NCBI GenBank assembly: GCA_030268105.1
Contig: BSDZ01000011.1
Coordinates: 186,001 to 250,000 of the forward strand
DNA from: Volvox africanus
Taxonomy: Eukaryota; Chlorophyta; Chlorophyceae; Chlamydomonadales; Volvocaceae
Length of the DNA stretch: 64,000 nucleotides
Reading direction: 5' to 3'
The notes beneath the pieces are model-generated. The model saw nothing but the letters and a program-made list of their open reading frames with translations. It had not been told where the DNA came from and made no database searches. Below are positions 22,977 to 36,100 of this stretch, one piece after another. Position numbers and translations under genes: made by a program. The first letter of the stretch is position 1; each line of letters begins with the position of its first letter.

Positions 22977-25900
22977 AAGGCATGGTGCTTAAGGACTTGA
23001 GACTTGCCTTTTAGGATGATAGACAGGTTTCTGGCAGGATTGGCTGTCCCGAAATGCGCATTCCTAGAGCAACGCCTGGGAGGTTCTACAGACGTACACG
23101 CCAGAGCATGAAAGCATGCAGGTACAATACTGTATACGCTCATTTTAATGTCAATAGTAAGATCTGAAAAAAACTTGGTTCTATCACGTGCTAAGAACCC
23201 ATAGCGGTCACTTTTAAGAAGGGTACCTTGTCGCCCCAGTGGACATTACTGTTTACAAGGCCCCCGTACCTCAAACTCTGACTGCATCAAGACCAGATCA
23301 TTTTGTGATCCTGTCGCAATTCCCGCAGCTCGTGCTGGAAGGCTGCTTGCCCTCCGGTTAACAGACGCCATGGACGTTGGAACCCCAACCAGCCGCAAAC
23401 GAACCCCTACAAGCTCCGAGTGTGACAGCTTGCAACGGGTCACATATGATAGGTTAATTAAGATATTCCAACACAATTGTCCTTTTGGTACCGGTATAAC
23501 ACAGCCGATTTCAAGATTTTCCTTCCTTGGCTATGTAAGTAGCATCATTGCACAAGTCGTAAGGGAAAGACAGAATGAAAGATGTCCATGTGATGAGTAG
23601 TCTGCGATAGAAGAAACCGGCCTTTCGCCGTACTTGGAGCCTCTGACAGAGACATTTCATACAAACCGACGGAAAGAGAAATAAAGTAAAATATATTATT
23701 TTTCGCAGTTTGGAACCTTTGAGCTTCTTGCCCAACGCCCTTCGATGCAACAACTGGAAGGTTTAGCACGGTTCCGCGCCAGCTGTGGGGTTATTTAAAA
23801 ATGTACAATAGTGCTGGTCAAATGACAGGTTTTTGAGGCCATTTTGGTTGTGTATCCTGTCCAGTTTGTGAAATTCGTGCGCGCGCCGCCTGGACACCAA
23901 CCACCAGAAGGCAGTAAGAGACATGTCATTGTTACAGATCTCGACATCAAACAAAGACCCATACACATGTACTAGTACTTGCTAGATTGAAGGTGCTCCT
24001 ACAAGGATAACGGCCCGTGATGATGTCTTCTGTCACAGCAAGATATGAATGTCAGTTTGGCCAAAAATTGTGCTCTCCATGACATTGAGACTGATGTTGA
24101 CTTAGAGGAACATATGCGCATTGTATCACTCACTGCTGTATGGGCACTAGTGGTAGTGTTAACTACCGGCGGATACGAAAGTCAGCAGGGCATAGGTACC
24201 CTAAGATCAGTACAGCAAGCCATCATAAAGTAAGAGCTGCGTCCTTGGGGAAGAGAATACATTGTTGTGTATTAAGGAAATGCGTATGATTAACTGGTGG
24301 AAGCGAGTCTATCAGCCAGTGACAGTAGTGACACATAAAATAAGTCATGCACCCCTTAACCACTTATGCATTGAGGGTGTAAGCCAAGTGTCTACTTACT
24401 TAGGAAGGAGCTAAGCCCAGTACAGTATTACAACAACTATTCCCCCTTTAGGATGCCGCATGCATCCGCACAGCGCCCTCGGGCGTGTGCTATCGCCGCT
24501 TCAAGATCAGCGGGACCAACAGCTGCCAAACCAATCAAGCAACACACCCATACTTCCATCTGTAACCGGGTTCCTCCGCAGAGGTCGCGATGCTCTATGG
24601 TCACAAATGCGTCGTGGGCTAAGAAGATAACCCAATTATATTGATTACATTTAAGTAAGCTCCGGAAGAAAGAAAACAACGCAAAAGCAAGCATAAGTCC
24701 GCACTTCCAGACGGACGGCCCTACAAGCCACTGACGCCAGAAAGAAACGAAGTAAGCCCAACGCCTCTCACGAAGTCAAGATCAAGTTTAAGTGGTCCAG
24801 AGAGGCATTAGGAGTGGTGCGGGTCACGGACACCTGAGCGCCTCAGCTTGTTCTCATCCTGTTGGAGTGATGCAACACCATCGTCAAATTCAGCCAACGT
24901 GTCCAGGTTCAGCAGGGGCGGCAAGGTGGTGCTTCACCCACCCAGATATTAAATCTACATCTTTGCCTTAACTGTTCTGAACTGTCCTGGTCTAAACTGT
25001 GAGGTCGCAGCTTGCAGGTCTCAATTTTTACTGTTAACTGCCAAGTTGCATACCCCTGAATCCTGGTTAAGGACTAAGGAGGCCATTAGGGAGGACGGGC
25101 CCTCAACTTCTGTAGTATCCTGGGGTACCTAAGGCTAATATTCAAGATGATCAGGAAACGGGACATCTTCCGATCGGGCCTGGACAGTTTGGCGGATATT
25201 AACACAAGAGATACAAGAACTCCACTGCAACCACACTTGCAGTCATCATCAAGGCACTAAACCTTGTAGCAAGCGATTGCTGCACCAAATAATGAGGTCG
25301 GTATGTATGGCCCCATACAAACATCGCAGCATCAGGTCGATATCGCGGGCACAGCAAATACAATTAAAGATTTGCATCATAACTGCATTGCATCCGATAA
25401 GTTTATAATTGAATAAGAAACCACCGACAACATCCGAATGTGTGTGTCTTCATCGCTAGTAGTCCAGACCACGCTAAGCTATCACATTAAGGCTCGACTG
25501 TTATGTTCAGGCACGATGTGATGGCACGACTTATATGCCCCTGGAGTTCCAGGTTCTACCCCGACCAAAGACCCAAAGATTAGGGCAGGGTGTCCCCATG
25601 TCGATGGACGGTGACGACCCCAATTAAAGTGACCTGCGAGCTGACCAGGAGCGGAATTGACGCCTTAGTTGATTCGGCATACTCCGCTGGATGCCGGTGG
25701 TGGGTGCTGAACCCGGGAAGAGCACTGATTTCGGAGAAGTCGGCATGGGAGACCGGATGAGGGTGCCCCGAAATACCGGGGAAGGTAGGGACTGCCAGGT
25801 TAGTGGCCACGGGTGATGTACCCCCCTATCCCACACACAACTAAGGTACCAATCCTTACTACGCACAATGCATCCCAACCCTAAAACATCAACATCGCTG

Positions 25901-27197
25901 TGGTGCATGTCTCCGCCAGCTTGCGTCAGATTCTGGCGCTATTACTGGGTACGAACATGTAATGCAAAAAACAAAGCCATGGGGCAAAATGCAGACTAAT
26001 AGTAAGAAGCAAGCCATGCACAAAGCTGGAGAGTAGATCACACGCACTCAAATCCCCATCACATGCATACTCATGTAAATAAACTCTACGACGCACACAC
26101 GCACTCACCAGCATTGCCCCCATGTACGGCATACTCACAAATGTATTCCGCGTAATACGCATGCAGCTCACAAAACTACATCCTACATAGTGTTCCATTA
26201 TACTTACCATAATGGTGACAAACCAAAGACACCACAAAATACAAAAATACCCCACACGCCGGCAGCCCCCCGCATTCATCAATCTGCCCGTTGCAAGGGG
26301 CGCCCAAATAGAAAGCATGAGAAAGGGCGTCCCAAACATACGTCTAACCATGTAGCACAATCAGCTGTTCATCAGTGCAAAATAGAGTCGCGCAACATGC
26401 TTTGATGTCGTGCCACGACAGCCGTATGCAGCCCAAACGCCTTCTTTATGCACATTCGTACTAGATGCCTCACAAATTCAAGTTCGGTAGCTTAAGACTG
26501 ATAATTAGGCCTCATGTAATATCAATCGCTTGTAGCATTGGTAGATTACACCGCTTAGCTTCATATCTGTAATGCCATATCCTACCCGATGGCCCTGCTG
26601 CCATCCTCAACGTCCCCTCGACTCCGACTGCCCATGCCAGTAAACAGTTTCACGCGAGTTAGAGTCTTGGCACCACCAACAACTGGCAACCGACATCGAG
26701 CCTCACATACCTCCGTGGTTATGGTTACGGCTATACGTAGCTTCCAATAGCGTGGCTGCAGACACAACGTTTCCCAGGCGTTGGTGGTGGAGGGCTGAGT
26801 ACCCTGTCACCTCATTACCCACAGCAACGGTCCCTTTTTCCAGTTAACCTCCAAGCGGTGATGGTGGCGTTGGCGGTGGCAGTGGCGTTGGCGTTGGCGG
26901 TGGTGGTGCGGGTGACTGGGTTCAGGATGTGCGTGTGTTGGCCGGAGAGTCTCTTAGCAACCAAAGTGGCCCGCGGCTATGAAACTGCCGATGGTCGCAA
27001 TGTGCCTGCAGCTGCCTCATTCAGTGGCTCTGAGCTGGGAAGAACATTACTCGCTACCGAAGGAGCTACTGACAAGGCGGCCGCATCTTCTGGCCCCACC
27101 GCTATCGACCTGCTCTCCTGCTTCACTGGGTATGCGTTGCCTTGTGACAGCAGCACAGCAGACGTCCGCAGAGACTCCGGTGTGCTAATCGTGCGAG
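22977..27197. other. Intergenic region between the DUF506 start and the lipase 3' end
   Basis: No coding exons were recognised on either strand in 4.2 kb. The right part holds a copy of a dispersed repeat (25.5-25.86 kb). A TTACA at 26546-26550 (TGTAA on the minus strand) is a possible poly(A) signal for the lipase gene, about 650 nt past its stop. A GGTGGCG-rich run occurs near 26.87 kb. The DUF506 promoter should lie just right of 22976. Confidence 0.5.
25535..25860. repeat. Dispersed repeat family, copy 1 (intergenic)
   Basis: About 320 bp clearly similar to 37028-37390 in the same orientation. Shared exact blocks include CTGATTTCGGAGAAGTC, GGTGCCCCGAAATAC, GGTAGGGACTGCCAG and AGTGGCCACGGGTGA, in the same order. 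The copies differ by small indels and substitutions, so they are old or divergent members. There is no coding capacity, so it resembles a non-autonomous element (SINE- or MITE-like) or a solo terminal fragment. Target duplications could not be defined. Confidence 0.75.
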
Positions 27198-30100
27198 TTA
27201 TGGTGTCCTCCCCTTCTCCTCCGCGTTGTCCTCCTCTCCCTCCTTAGCAGCAGCAAGAACCATAGCATCAGGAAGTCCTCTGGAACCTCCGACATCCCAT
27301 CGGCTCTGACCGCTGACGCGAGCAGCACGGATCTTCTTCCTGCGACCCTCGGAGCCCTCCCCTCGCATGGAGCCGCCACCAGCTGCCTTGCCTCCAGCAT
27401 CACCGCCGTCACAACCGCCACGCGGCCAATCATTACCGGTGCTGCTATCACCCAGGGTTATATCGGCGGATGCAGAGTGAAGCTGTCGACCTGCCGCTGG
27501 ATCCTGCATGTTCTCCACCCCAGGACCACCAGGCGTTGCCCTGGCAAGCTGGCGCTGCTGGTGCTGCTGACCGCCGCCACCGCCTGCAATGACGCTGTGA
27601 AAGCCCGCAGCAGCTGCGGCTGCCAAGTTCGACATCCGGGAAAGCCTCCTGCCCTGGTGATCCACGGAGCTGTGCTCACGTGCCCGACGCCGCTTCATGA
27701 GCCTGTAGCGCACCTGTGCAGCGGTGCGGCTGGCAGCGGCATGCTCGAACGCCGCAAGCTCCGCTGCTTGAGCCTCTTTTGCCCCATCTGATATTGCGGC
27801 CCGGCCGCCCCCATAGTCCCTACCGGCACCGTCTTCACTGCCTTGGTAGCCGTTAGGACCGGAATCGCATTCGTCTTCCTCGGCCGTAATGCCCGTCTCC
27901 ACGCCAAACAGCTGCATGCCCAGGTCGATACGGCGCACAAGGCCAAGTAGCAGTTGCCTGGCGTGGCGGTCCCGGGGCGAGGGCCGCTGCTGATGGACTG
28001 CTGTATCAGGAAGCGCATGAGCATCCGTGGTAGCGATGGCAGCAGATGTCTTCTCAATAGACTGGAAGGAAGGAAAAGAGAGAAAGGAGGATCAATAGAG
28101 GCCACACCCCCATATGCAGTATCCGCAGCTTTTACCACGCAGACATGCATGGATGTGACGAATGTGGGTCGTCCCAAAGTCAGAGACGGCGAGTGGATGA
28201 GAGAAACCTAGGCAGCAGTTGGGCAGGTAACACTGTATATCTCTTTGCCCGCACACCATACCCCACCATCCACAGCGGATACACCTCATCATCACAACGC
28301 AACGATGGCACACACTCCAAGACAAGATCATCATCGTGGCAAAAGCATAACAGACGATCTGCAACGGTTTCCAAAATAAGGATGGCAGATTACAGCTTCT
28401 ATTCCGGTTTCATTCGAGTGCTGAGTGCACAGCGCCCGTGGATGGGCTGCTTCAATCGGCGCCTTTATCAGCGGTGTTGCTTTCCTACTTCGCATCCTTG
28501 TATTGCACTGGGATCTTTCCCTCTCAGAGGAGTCCGGTATACCTATACACACAGACACACACATTCCCACAGGGCCTCTGTGCGCTCGTGCCACTAAGTG
28601 AATTCTCCCCCCGAGTGCCGCCCAGCCATACCTCCCCATACCTGATGGTTCATAAGCAGCTTCAAGGAGTTGTGCCGCGCCATGAAGTGGAAGACCATGT
28701 GACCATCCCGACCAGCCGAAGCCGCCGCAAGCGCCATGGCTGTGGAGGCCCGCTCTGAACCTAGGTCGGCGCTGCTGCCGCTGAGGCCCCCTAAGCGTCC
28801 GCTGCTACCTGCGACGGCCTTCACTGCCGCAGCAGCCACCGCCCTGACCTCCTGCACCAGCTCCTCAAGCACGGCCTCCACCTCAGGCAGCTGGTATCTG
28901 CGGAGAAGCAGAAAACGAAAACTGGAGACATGGGGACCAGTGTAACGACCTAGAGAGTATATTTGTATCATTGCTTTCGTTCGCTTCCTGGCCCCACCTT
29001 CCCGCGTCCGTTTCTTAGCGATCCCCAACCTAACTGATCCCAGGTGGGGATACCTGCGAGCACATGGACAGCTGCGCCACTGACGGGCCCTCCTCCGAAG
29101 AAATCCCACATCCTGAGAGACCGCACACCTAGTGGACGATGGACAACCTTCCACGCTCATGACTCCGCTGCTTTTCCAGCCCTTCCAAAAACGCCTCCCA
29201 GGGAGACATACGCCGCTCGCCAGCGGGGCCCAGAATGCGACCCTAAGAGGTTAGCCCCATTCACATAAATTCACCAAAATATTTACCGTTACCATCCGCA
29301 TTAAACGCTCATACGAGAATAATATCCAGCTATCCATCGCTACTCTACACACATCTTATGCCGTACCTACCTGCTGAGGTGTAGCAGGCCCCGCACGCCG
29401 CCCTCGATGTGTTTTCCCCGTGTCTGGTTCCGGAGCACCGACATTAGCGAGCGGATGTAGGAGCCCAGCAGGTGATGCCGCACACTGCGAGAGCCGGGCA
29501 GCCTGCGACATGGAGGCGGGGAACGGAGCGGCAAGCCATCGCGGGGGAAGACGAACCGACCAGAAGTCGCGCGCTCCTGCCAGCAATGGCTCACGAACGA
29601 GCGAGCGGAGCGGAGCGGAGCGGACTGGGTGCTGCCCCTCACCGTGCCGCACTGGGCTGCTCGAAGGCGGTGTAATGGCCGAGCAAGTTGACCAGGGTTG
29701 GCTGGAGCTGGCCGCCAAACCCCATGCAAACCGGCGAAAATATCGATGTGGGCTCGTTTGTTACTTTCGCTTCGTTTTCACATTCGCGTTTTCGCTATTT
29801 CCACCTTTTCGCTATTACTGTTTTAACACGGCCCGTGGCGGTTGCATAGCTCACTTTCGCTATCTTGTCATCGTTGGCTATGATGACGTCAACCTTTGGA
29901 TGTAAAAATGGTCAAGCGTTTGGATGAAAAACGCAAGGTATGCACTGACAGCCGTTTCCGGAATCCTCAACGAGATTGACAAAAAAAGTTATCACTTTGG
30001 GTTTCACAACAACAGCAGTTTCAGTTCTCATCTATGATTCTTTCCCCCAAGAACCCCCCTCACCTGATGACGGTGTTTTCGGTGAATGTGGGGCGCACAA

Positions 30101-33100
30101 TGATGTCCCCCCTTCGCTTCAAAATGACCTTGTGACCCGGCTGCTTGTACACGAACCAGCCCACGTACCTACCGTACAGTCGGGGGCCAGGTCGGGAGAG
30201 CTCAGGGAGGGCAAGTGGTCACTAGGCCGCCCTTCTGTCAAGTACGAGTAACGCATGGAATGGAATTGAATGCGACTGAAGAAGGCAAAACCCATAAATG
30301 AGGAGAGAAGGGAGCACATCAGTCACCCAGACTACGGGTTTGACTACGGAGCGCTGCACACGGGTCGAAACCTGCACTGCATCAATATTGCCAGTTGATG
30401 GGCTCCCCCTAAATCACCCGCACACACAAACACACACACACACATCCGCACATACACACGCGCTCATACGTGTACACACAGTGTGTTGCACATTATCGAC
30501 CTCCCCATTCGCGTCCCTACTTGGGGGTCAAGGGCACCATGTCATTGCCATTGATGACGTGCCACGTCTCCGCAACCACCTGTTCGAGGTGCCCAATACA
30601 GGGAGGGTGTTGTGCGCCAGATGAGAGGCCACAGGGGAGGAGGAAAAGACATTTCTTATTGCCAACAAACTGGCAACAAAATATGGGGTCCAAGTATAAA
30701 CGATCCTATGTGTGCTTTCTGTCATGAGCGCGACTAATAAGCACTTGCTGGCCAAGGCGTAACATGATTTGCGCAACCTCGAACCCGATCAGCATCGCCC
30801 GGGAACAGGTACGCACAAACACCCAAATGCACCCACTTTGTTGTACAAACTTGCAAACGCGTGATCTCCCACACGTGGCGCGCCATACGTGTAGCACGTT
30901 AAGTGGTTGTACGGCAGAGACTCTCCCAACTCCCGGACGACATCCAGGGCACACAGGACTGCGTGCGCACCGCCCAGTGAGTGACCTGACGGGAGCAGAC
31001 GTGGGTTTGTCGTACGAAGCAGGATGAAAGAGAGGACTGCTGCGACCGCAATCCTTCCATCCGCGGATCCAGTGGGTGTAACTGGCCTCACCAAAAAAAA
31101 TGCTTTGTACACCTAACTAGGCAAAGTCTTCGGGAGTTGGCGACAGATCAGAAATCTTGATGATCAGAAACTATGATGCTACACCGAGTAGAGGGAGTAA
31201 AGCAGAAGAATTTTCGCCCGAGGTATGTACACCGCCCCCACCTCCACCGCCCCCTCCGCCACCGCCGCCTCCACCGCCGCCTCCGCCCCCTCCACCACCC
31301 CCTCTTCGTCACATCCTAAACCCATAAGGCACCGAAAGTAACCATATCAAATATAGATACGCAACAGCAACCCTGACCCACATGCGCGCCCCTTGTGATC
31401 TGAATCTTTGCTACAAATCCTTCGTGTGGGAATGGGCGAGATAAAAAACCGGACACAGCGCAGTGAATGACAAACGTCCAACTCGTAACAAGAAAGTATT
31501 ACTAACCCACACGCAGTGCATACGGCAGTTGTGTTCAAACCGGATGTGGCTTTTGTGATAGATCGATGGGAGGACTGTATGCGTTACGAAATGCATGCGT
31601 CGTCACAAAGTCATGATAAGGACAGTTGCAGATTCTTTTCAAGCGTGATCTAAGTTCTGCGCAGACTGGCAGTAATACGAAGCTAGGAGGACTGAGTGAG
31701 GGTATATATTGTCATGTTATTGACGTCGTAGGTTTGGGTCGAACCAAGATTCGTTTGAGGCAGCGTAAAAACTTGCCGCCCTGCTGCTCTCCCCCCTCTA
31801 CCGCTCTCTCCCACTCCCTCCCTCCCTCCCTCCCTCCCTCCCTCCCTCCCTCCCTCCCTCCCTCCCTCCCTCCCTCCCTCCCTCCCTCCCTCCCTCCCTC
31901 CCTCCCTCCCTCCCTCCCTCCCTCCCTCCCTCCCTCCCTCCCTCCCTCCCTCCCTCCCTCCCTCCCTCCCTCCCTCCCTCCCTCCCTCCCTCCCTCCCTC
32001 CCTCCCTCCCTCCCTCCCTCCCTCCCTCCCTCCCTCCCTCCCTCCCTCCCTCCCTCCCTCCCTCCCTCCCTCCCTCCCTCCCTCCCTCCCTCCCTCCCTC
32101 CCTCCCTCCCTCCCTCCCTCCCTCCCTCCCTCCCTCCCTCCCTCCCTCCCTCCCTCCCTCCCTCCCTCCCTCCCTCCCTCCCTCCCTCCCTCCCTCCCTC
32201 CCTCCCTCCCTCCCTCCCTCCCTCCCTCCCTCCCTCCCTCCCTCCCTCCCTCCCTCCCTCCCTCCCTCCCTCCCTCCCTCCCTCCCTCCCTCCCTCCCTC
32301 CCTCCCTTCCTCCCTCTCCCTCTCACCCGTCACCATGATCTTGCCGTGTGGGTGCTGCGCCCGGTAGCTCCGAACCCACCCCAACACCTTCTGATGAAAG
32401 CCCCCGTGGACCCAGCTCCATTGAAAGCCGTGGTGCACCGCGGCCAGCGCCGCCACCTTGTGCTTATGCATCCAAAAGGAGCGCTGATAATAGGGCACCT
32501 GCAATTCGGTGTACAGCAGTACACGGTGTACGGTATGTGTGCAAGCGAAGACGATCAACATCTGCGTCCTTTTCTGTCAATGTATTTGGATCCTCAGATA
32601 CGGTATCTTCAATTCATCAGTCCGACACTCCCTCCAGGTTTGTGACAAGGAGCGTATATCAGATTATTCTATTCAAAGACAACGAAATATAAAAGTTTTG
32701 GAAAGGATTAATGAAATCGTTTAGTAAAACCTCAACGCATATAAATTGTTACAAAATACAGAAATAAAATTGGTATTGACAATTTTTAGTGTCTACCTCC
32801 GTACCCGGCCCACTAAAGGCGACGAGGCGAGAAGTAGACGGAGATCCATATGTGGTTCCCCGACGGACCCCCCCCTCCCTCCTCATGTTTCCTGCCCCCT
32901 CCCCTTCCCTCCCCACCCCCGTTTACTCCTCATTTCCATCCTCCTCCCTCCGGACCCCATCCGGACACACCAGTATGGCCTTGAGATCCACACATGCAGC
33001 TTTGAGAGAAGCAGTACCACGAAAGCATAAGAGACACTGCATGGGGTCGGGTCGGAACATACGGCATAGTGCACGAACAGATCAAGATCTACTTCCCACC

Positions 33101-36100
33101 TGCTATTCAGGCCAATTGTTGAAAGGATGAAAGGCAATAACCGTGTTCGGGGGGCTATAGCGGGGCTGAATGGAGCTTAAGGCTTGGGGAGCTGAATGCC
33201 CGTGTGACCGCATAAGTAAAACTCTCGGGCGTCCCTCCCCTTTCACCAGCTCGCCTCCCCCCCCTCTTGCATGTAAGTGTGCCAACAGACCCTTTCTTAC
33301 ATGCTGCCACGACCAAGCGATCATGACTTTGGCGTCACTCTCCTCGTTGCGAATAACCTGAGGAAATGTGTGATGTATTGGGATACAATCAACCCCTTAA
33401 GTTTGTAAGAAATACAGCTGTGTGGAGATGTGTGGGGTGGCGGTTCAGGATATACAACGGACCCATGGGTCACAGGAACCCTCTCATCACGGGCGCCATA
33501 TACACGCTGAAAGCAGCAGCGGGTTTTGGGGGCGGGAGTAGACACTACGAAAATGCATGAGCCAATCAGATGAGAGGTTTAGAGGTGCGGTGGGGGTCAA
33601 GTTCAGAAAACAGTCCAAATGAGGAATGACGCCAAACTCGCCATTGGGTTGCGCAATGCAGTGAGATGCGCAAGGCGGCATTGTGCCTTGCGGACGCGAA
33701 ACCGCCGATGCAAGCTTCCCGGACGTCGGCGTCCAGGACTGGTTGGTAGCTGAGCCAGGGAAACGAAATAACAGATGGGAAGACTGCCTATGATGGTCAT
33801 CGATCTGTGACTAGTGACGATGGATTCTTGGCCAACCAGGAGCACCCCGAATGAGCAGCGGCTTTCTGCGCGAGCTCCGGAATGTGGTGAGGGCGCATTC
33901 CCGCGCCCCTTCCCACGCCCATTACTAGTCAAATCGATCCGATCGACGGTAAAGCGCAAAAGCGGCAGATTTGCGGCAGTTCTTATGGCGGCGATGGTGA
34001 TGGCGGCGTTGATGGGGATTATTGGGTTGATTATTATATTAATCTTAATATTAATATTAATATTTATATCATTATATTGATCGGGTTGGCAGCTTCGCAA
34101 ATCTTGGAATGCTGACGGGCGGTGGGCTGGACGGGCAGGCGACCATGGAAAACCGCAGCTCAACAGCCGATAAGATCCTGGCGGTTAACTGCCGCAATCC
34201 AGTGACCTACCAGGATATTCGCCAAATCGAAGAGACCCATCAGCTTCTGGAGCGGGAGTCGCATCTCACAACCAGGTTCTTCGTAATAGTAAGCGTGCTC
34301 GCACCTGAAGCAGCGGACAGACACACAGACGGACACATAGGCAGGGTAGTGAATCCTCAAAAAGAGAGGTCATCAACCCATGATGATTCACTTCAAAATA
34401 ATGCGAATGGGGGCACGTGCAGTTTGTATTTCGTGCCAAATCAACAGCACCGCATCTGTCCCCTGGCATGTACGATTCCTCGTGCAAGTGTAAGTGCAAA
34501 TGTACGTGTATGTATTGAGCTGCGAGCATGCAGACTCCATGGCAATGATATGAAGAAAGGTGAACGGAGGGTTTGGTTTGTCGGAAACGATGAACCAAAA
34601 CGGAGTTAGTCGTCGTGCCGCTACGTGCAGAAATTGACTTAGGCAAAATTCGTCCTTCACGAAATGAACCTTAAGAGACGGCGGTCCCCGAAAGACAAAT
34701 ATATTATATATATTACAGCAAATGACTATTTGAGGGCCCCACCGCAGACGACACTGACCAGTACGTCAGCTTCACAGAGGTCTCGAAACAGAACATGGGC
34801 TCGCGCTCCAGTTGGGCAATTCGGCTGTAGTTGTTGCGCACAGTAGTCAGGCGAAGATTCCGCTGGCGAGGCAAGTCGCGCTCCGTCCAGGCAAAACGCT
34901 GCGGGCGCAGGGGCAGGGCAGAGGCCCAGCTACCACACGTTAACGTTTTCCACATCTTCCTTAACATGTATCAGATAGCACATTTTTGTTTCATTCACTA
35001 CGGCACTTGAATGGCTTTTATATAGTTTCTAATTAATACGGTATAAAAACAATTTTAAAAATATCATAGAAAGGCACGCGGCAATAGAATAAGCCGCGAT
35101 GGTGGTGCCAAATGGCACAATGGCAGATGCACCACTGACAGGAATATCGGCTGCTGGCCCGAACAACATCCGCCGCATATAAGTGACCACTACGCCAACA
35201 CCTTCGTGCTCGCCTTCCTTGGACTGGCACTGGTGGGCCAAAAACTAGGATGGACACTTCCAAGAAAGGCACAGCGTATCCCCCTTCTTCGCTGTCCGTG
35301 TGCCAAAGGACACAGCTCTTGTTGTCACACCCATCCGCGCATGCGAATAAAACATGCAGACTCCCCTATTCACCCCTTTTGCAGCTGCTCACCTGCAGGG
35401 TTGCCTGCATGATGGGCAGGTCCTCCTGCACACTGCGGGGGATGAAGATCCAGGACACCAGGCTCACCGCCACCATGGTGACAGCCTGCGAGGCAGCAGG
35501 ACACGGACCATGAGAGCCGAAGAGGAGTGTAATGACGAGCAGTAGTGAATAGTAATAGTAAAGGCTACCCGTGTAATTGAGAGAAGCTGTGGGGAACAGA
35601 AAGCGAGGAACGGGGGGAGCTAGGATTGGCAAAAGCAGGGGCACCAAGGGCGCACCTCCCTTTCCACGTCGGGGCCCCCTCCCCGACCCCCACAACACAC
35701 CTGAGTGCTCCACAAACCTAGTATTGAGTCCAAGCTGAACCGGCAGCGGGTTTCTACACCCTCGGAGTTGGTCGCGGTCGGCACGATGAGCGCCTGTGCA
35801 GATCCGGGGGAGGGTGGGGAAGAAGGGCACCGCACAAGCCGGCAAGGGCACGATGGGAGGAGCGGGGAGGGCAGCCCTGTTTCTCCCCATCTCCACCCCA
35901 ATCGACTCCAACAAATGTTGGGTTCAGCGCTCATCACCACATATATAAATAGCACATCAAAGAACATTGATTAGATTTTGGCGAAATGAAGTCATGAGTG
36001 TTAGGGTTCGTGCCGCAAACTGCCAGGTCTCCACATTCGAGGGGGCTTAGTTTCATCCCAAGATGCCACCGGGAGTCCTCTCCGAATCCAAACCCGACTC

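Noticed and set aside
31626..32645. Long + strand frame with Ser-Leu-Pro-Pro repeats and the mirror minus-strand Gly-Arg-Glu-Gly frames
   Set aside because: Produced solely by the (CCCT)n array, which is open in all frames; the flanks are lipase exon 32327-32498 on the other strand.
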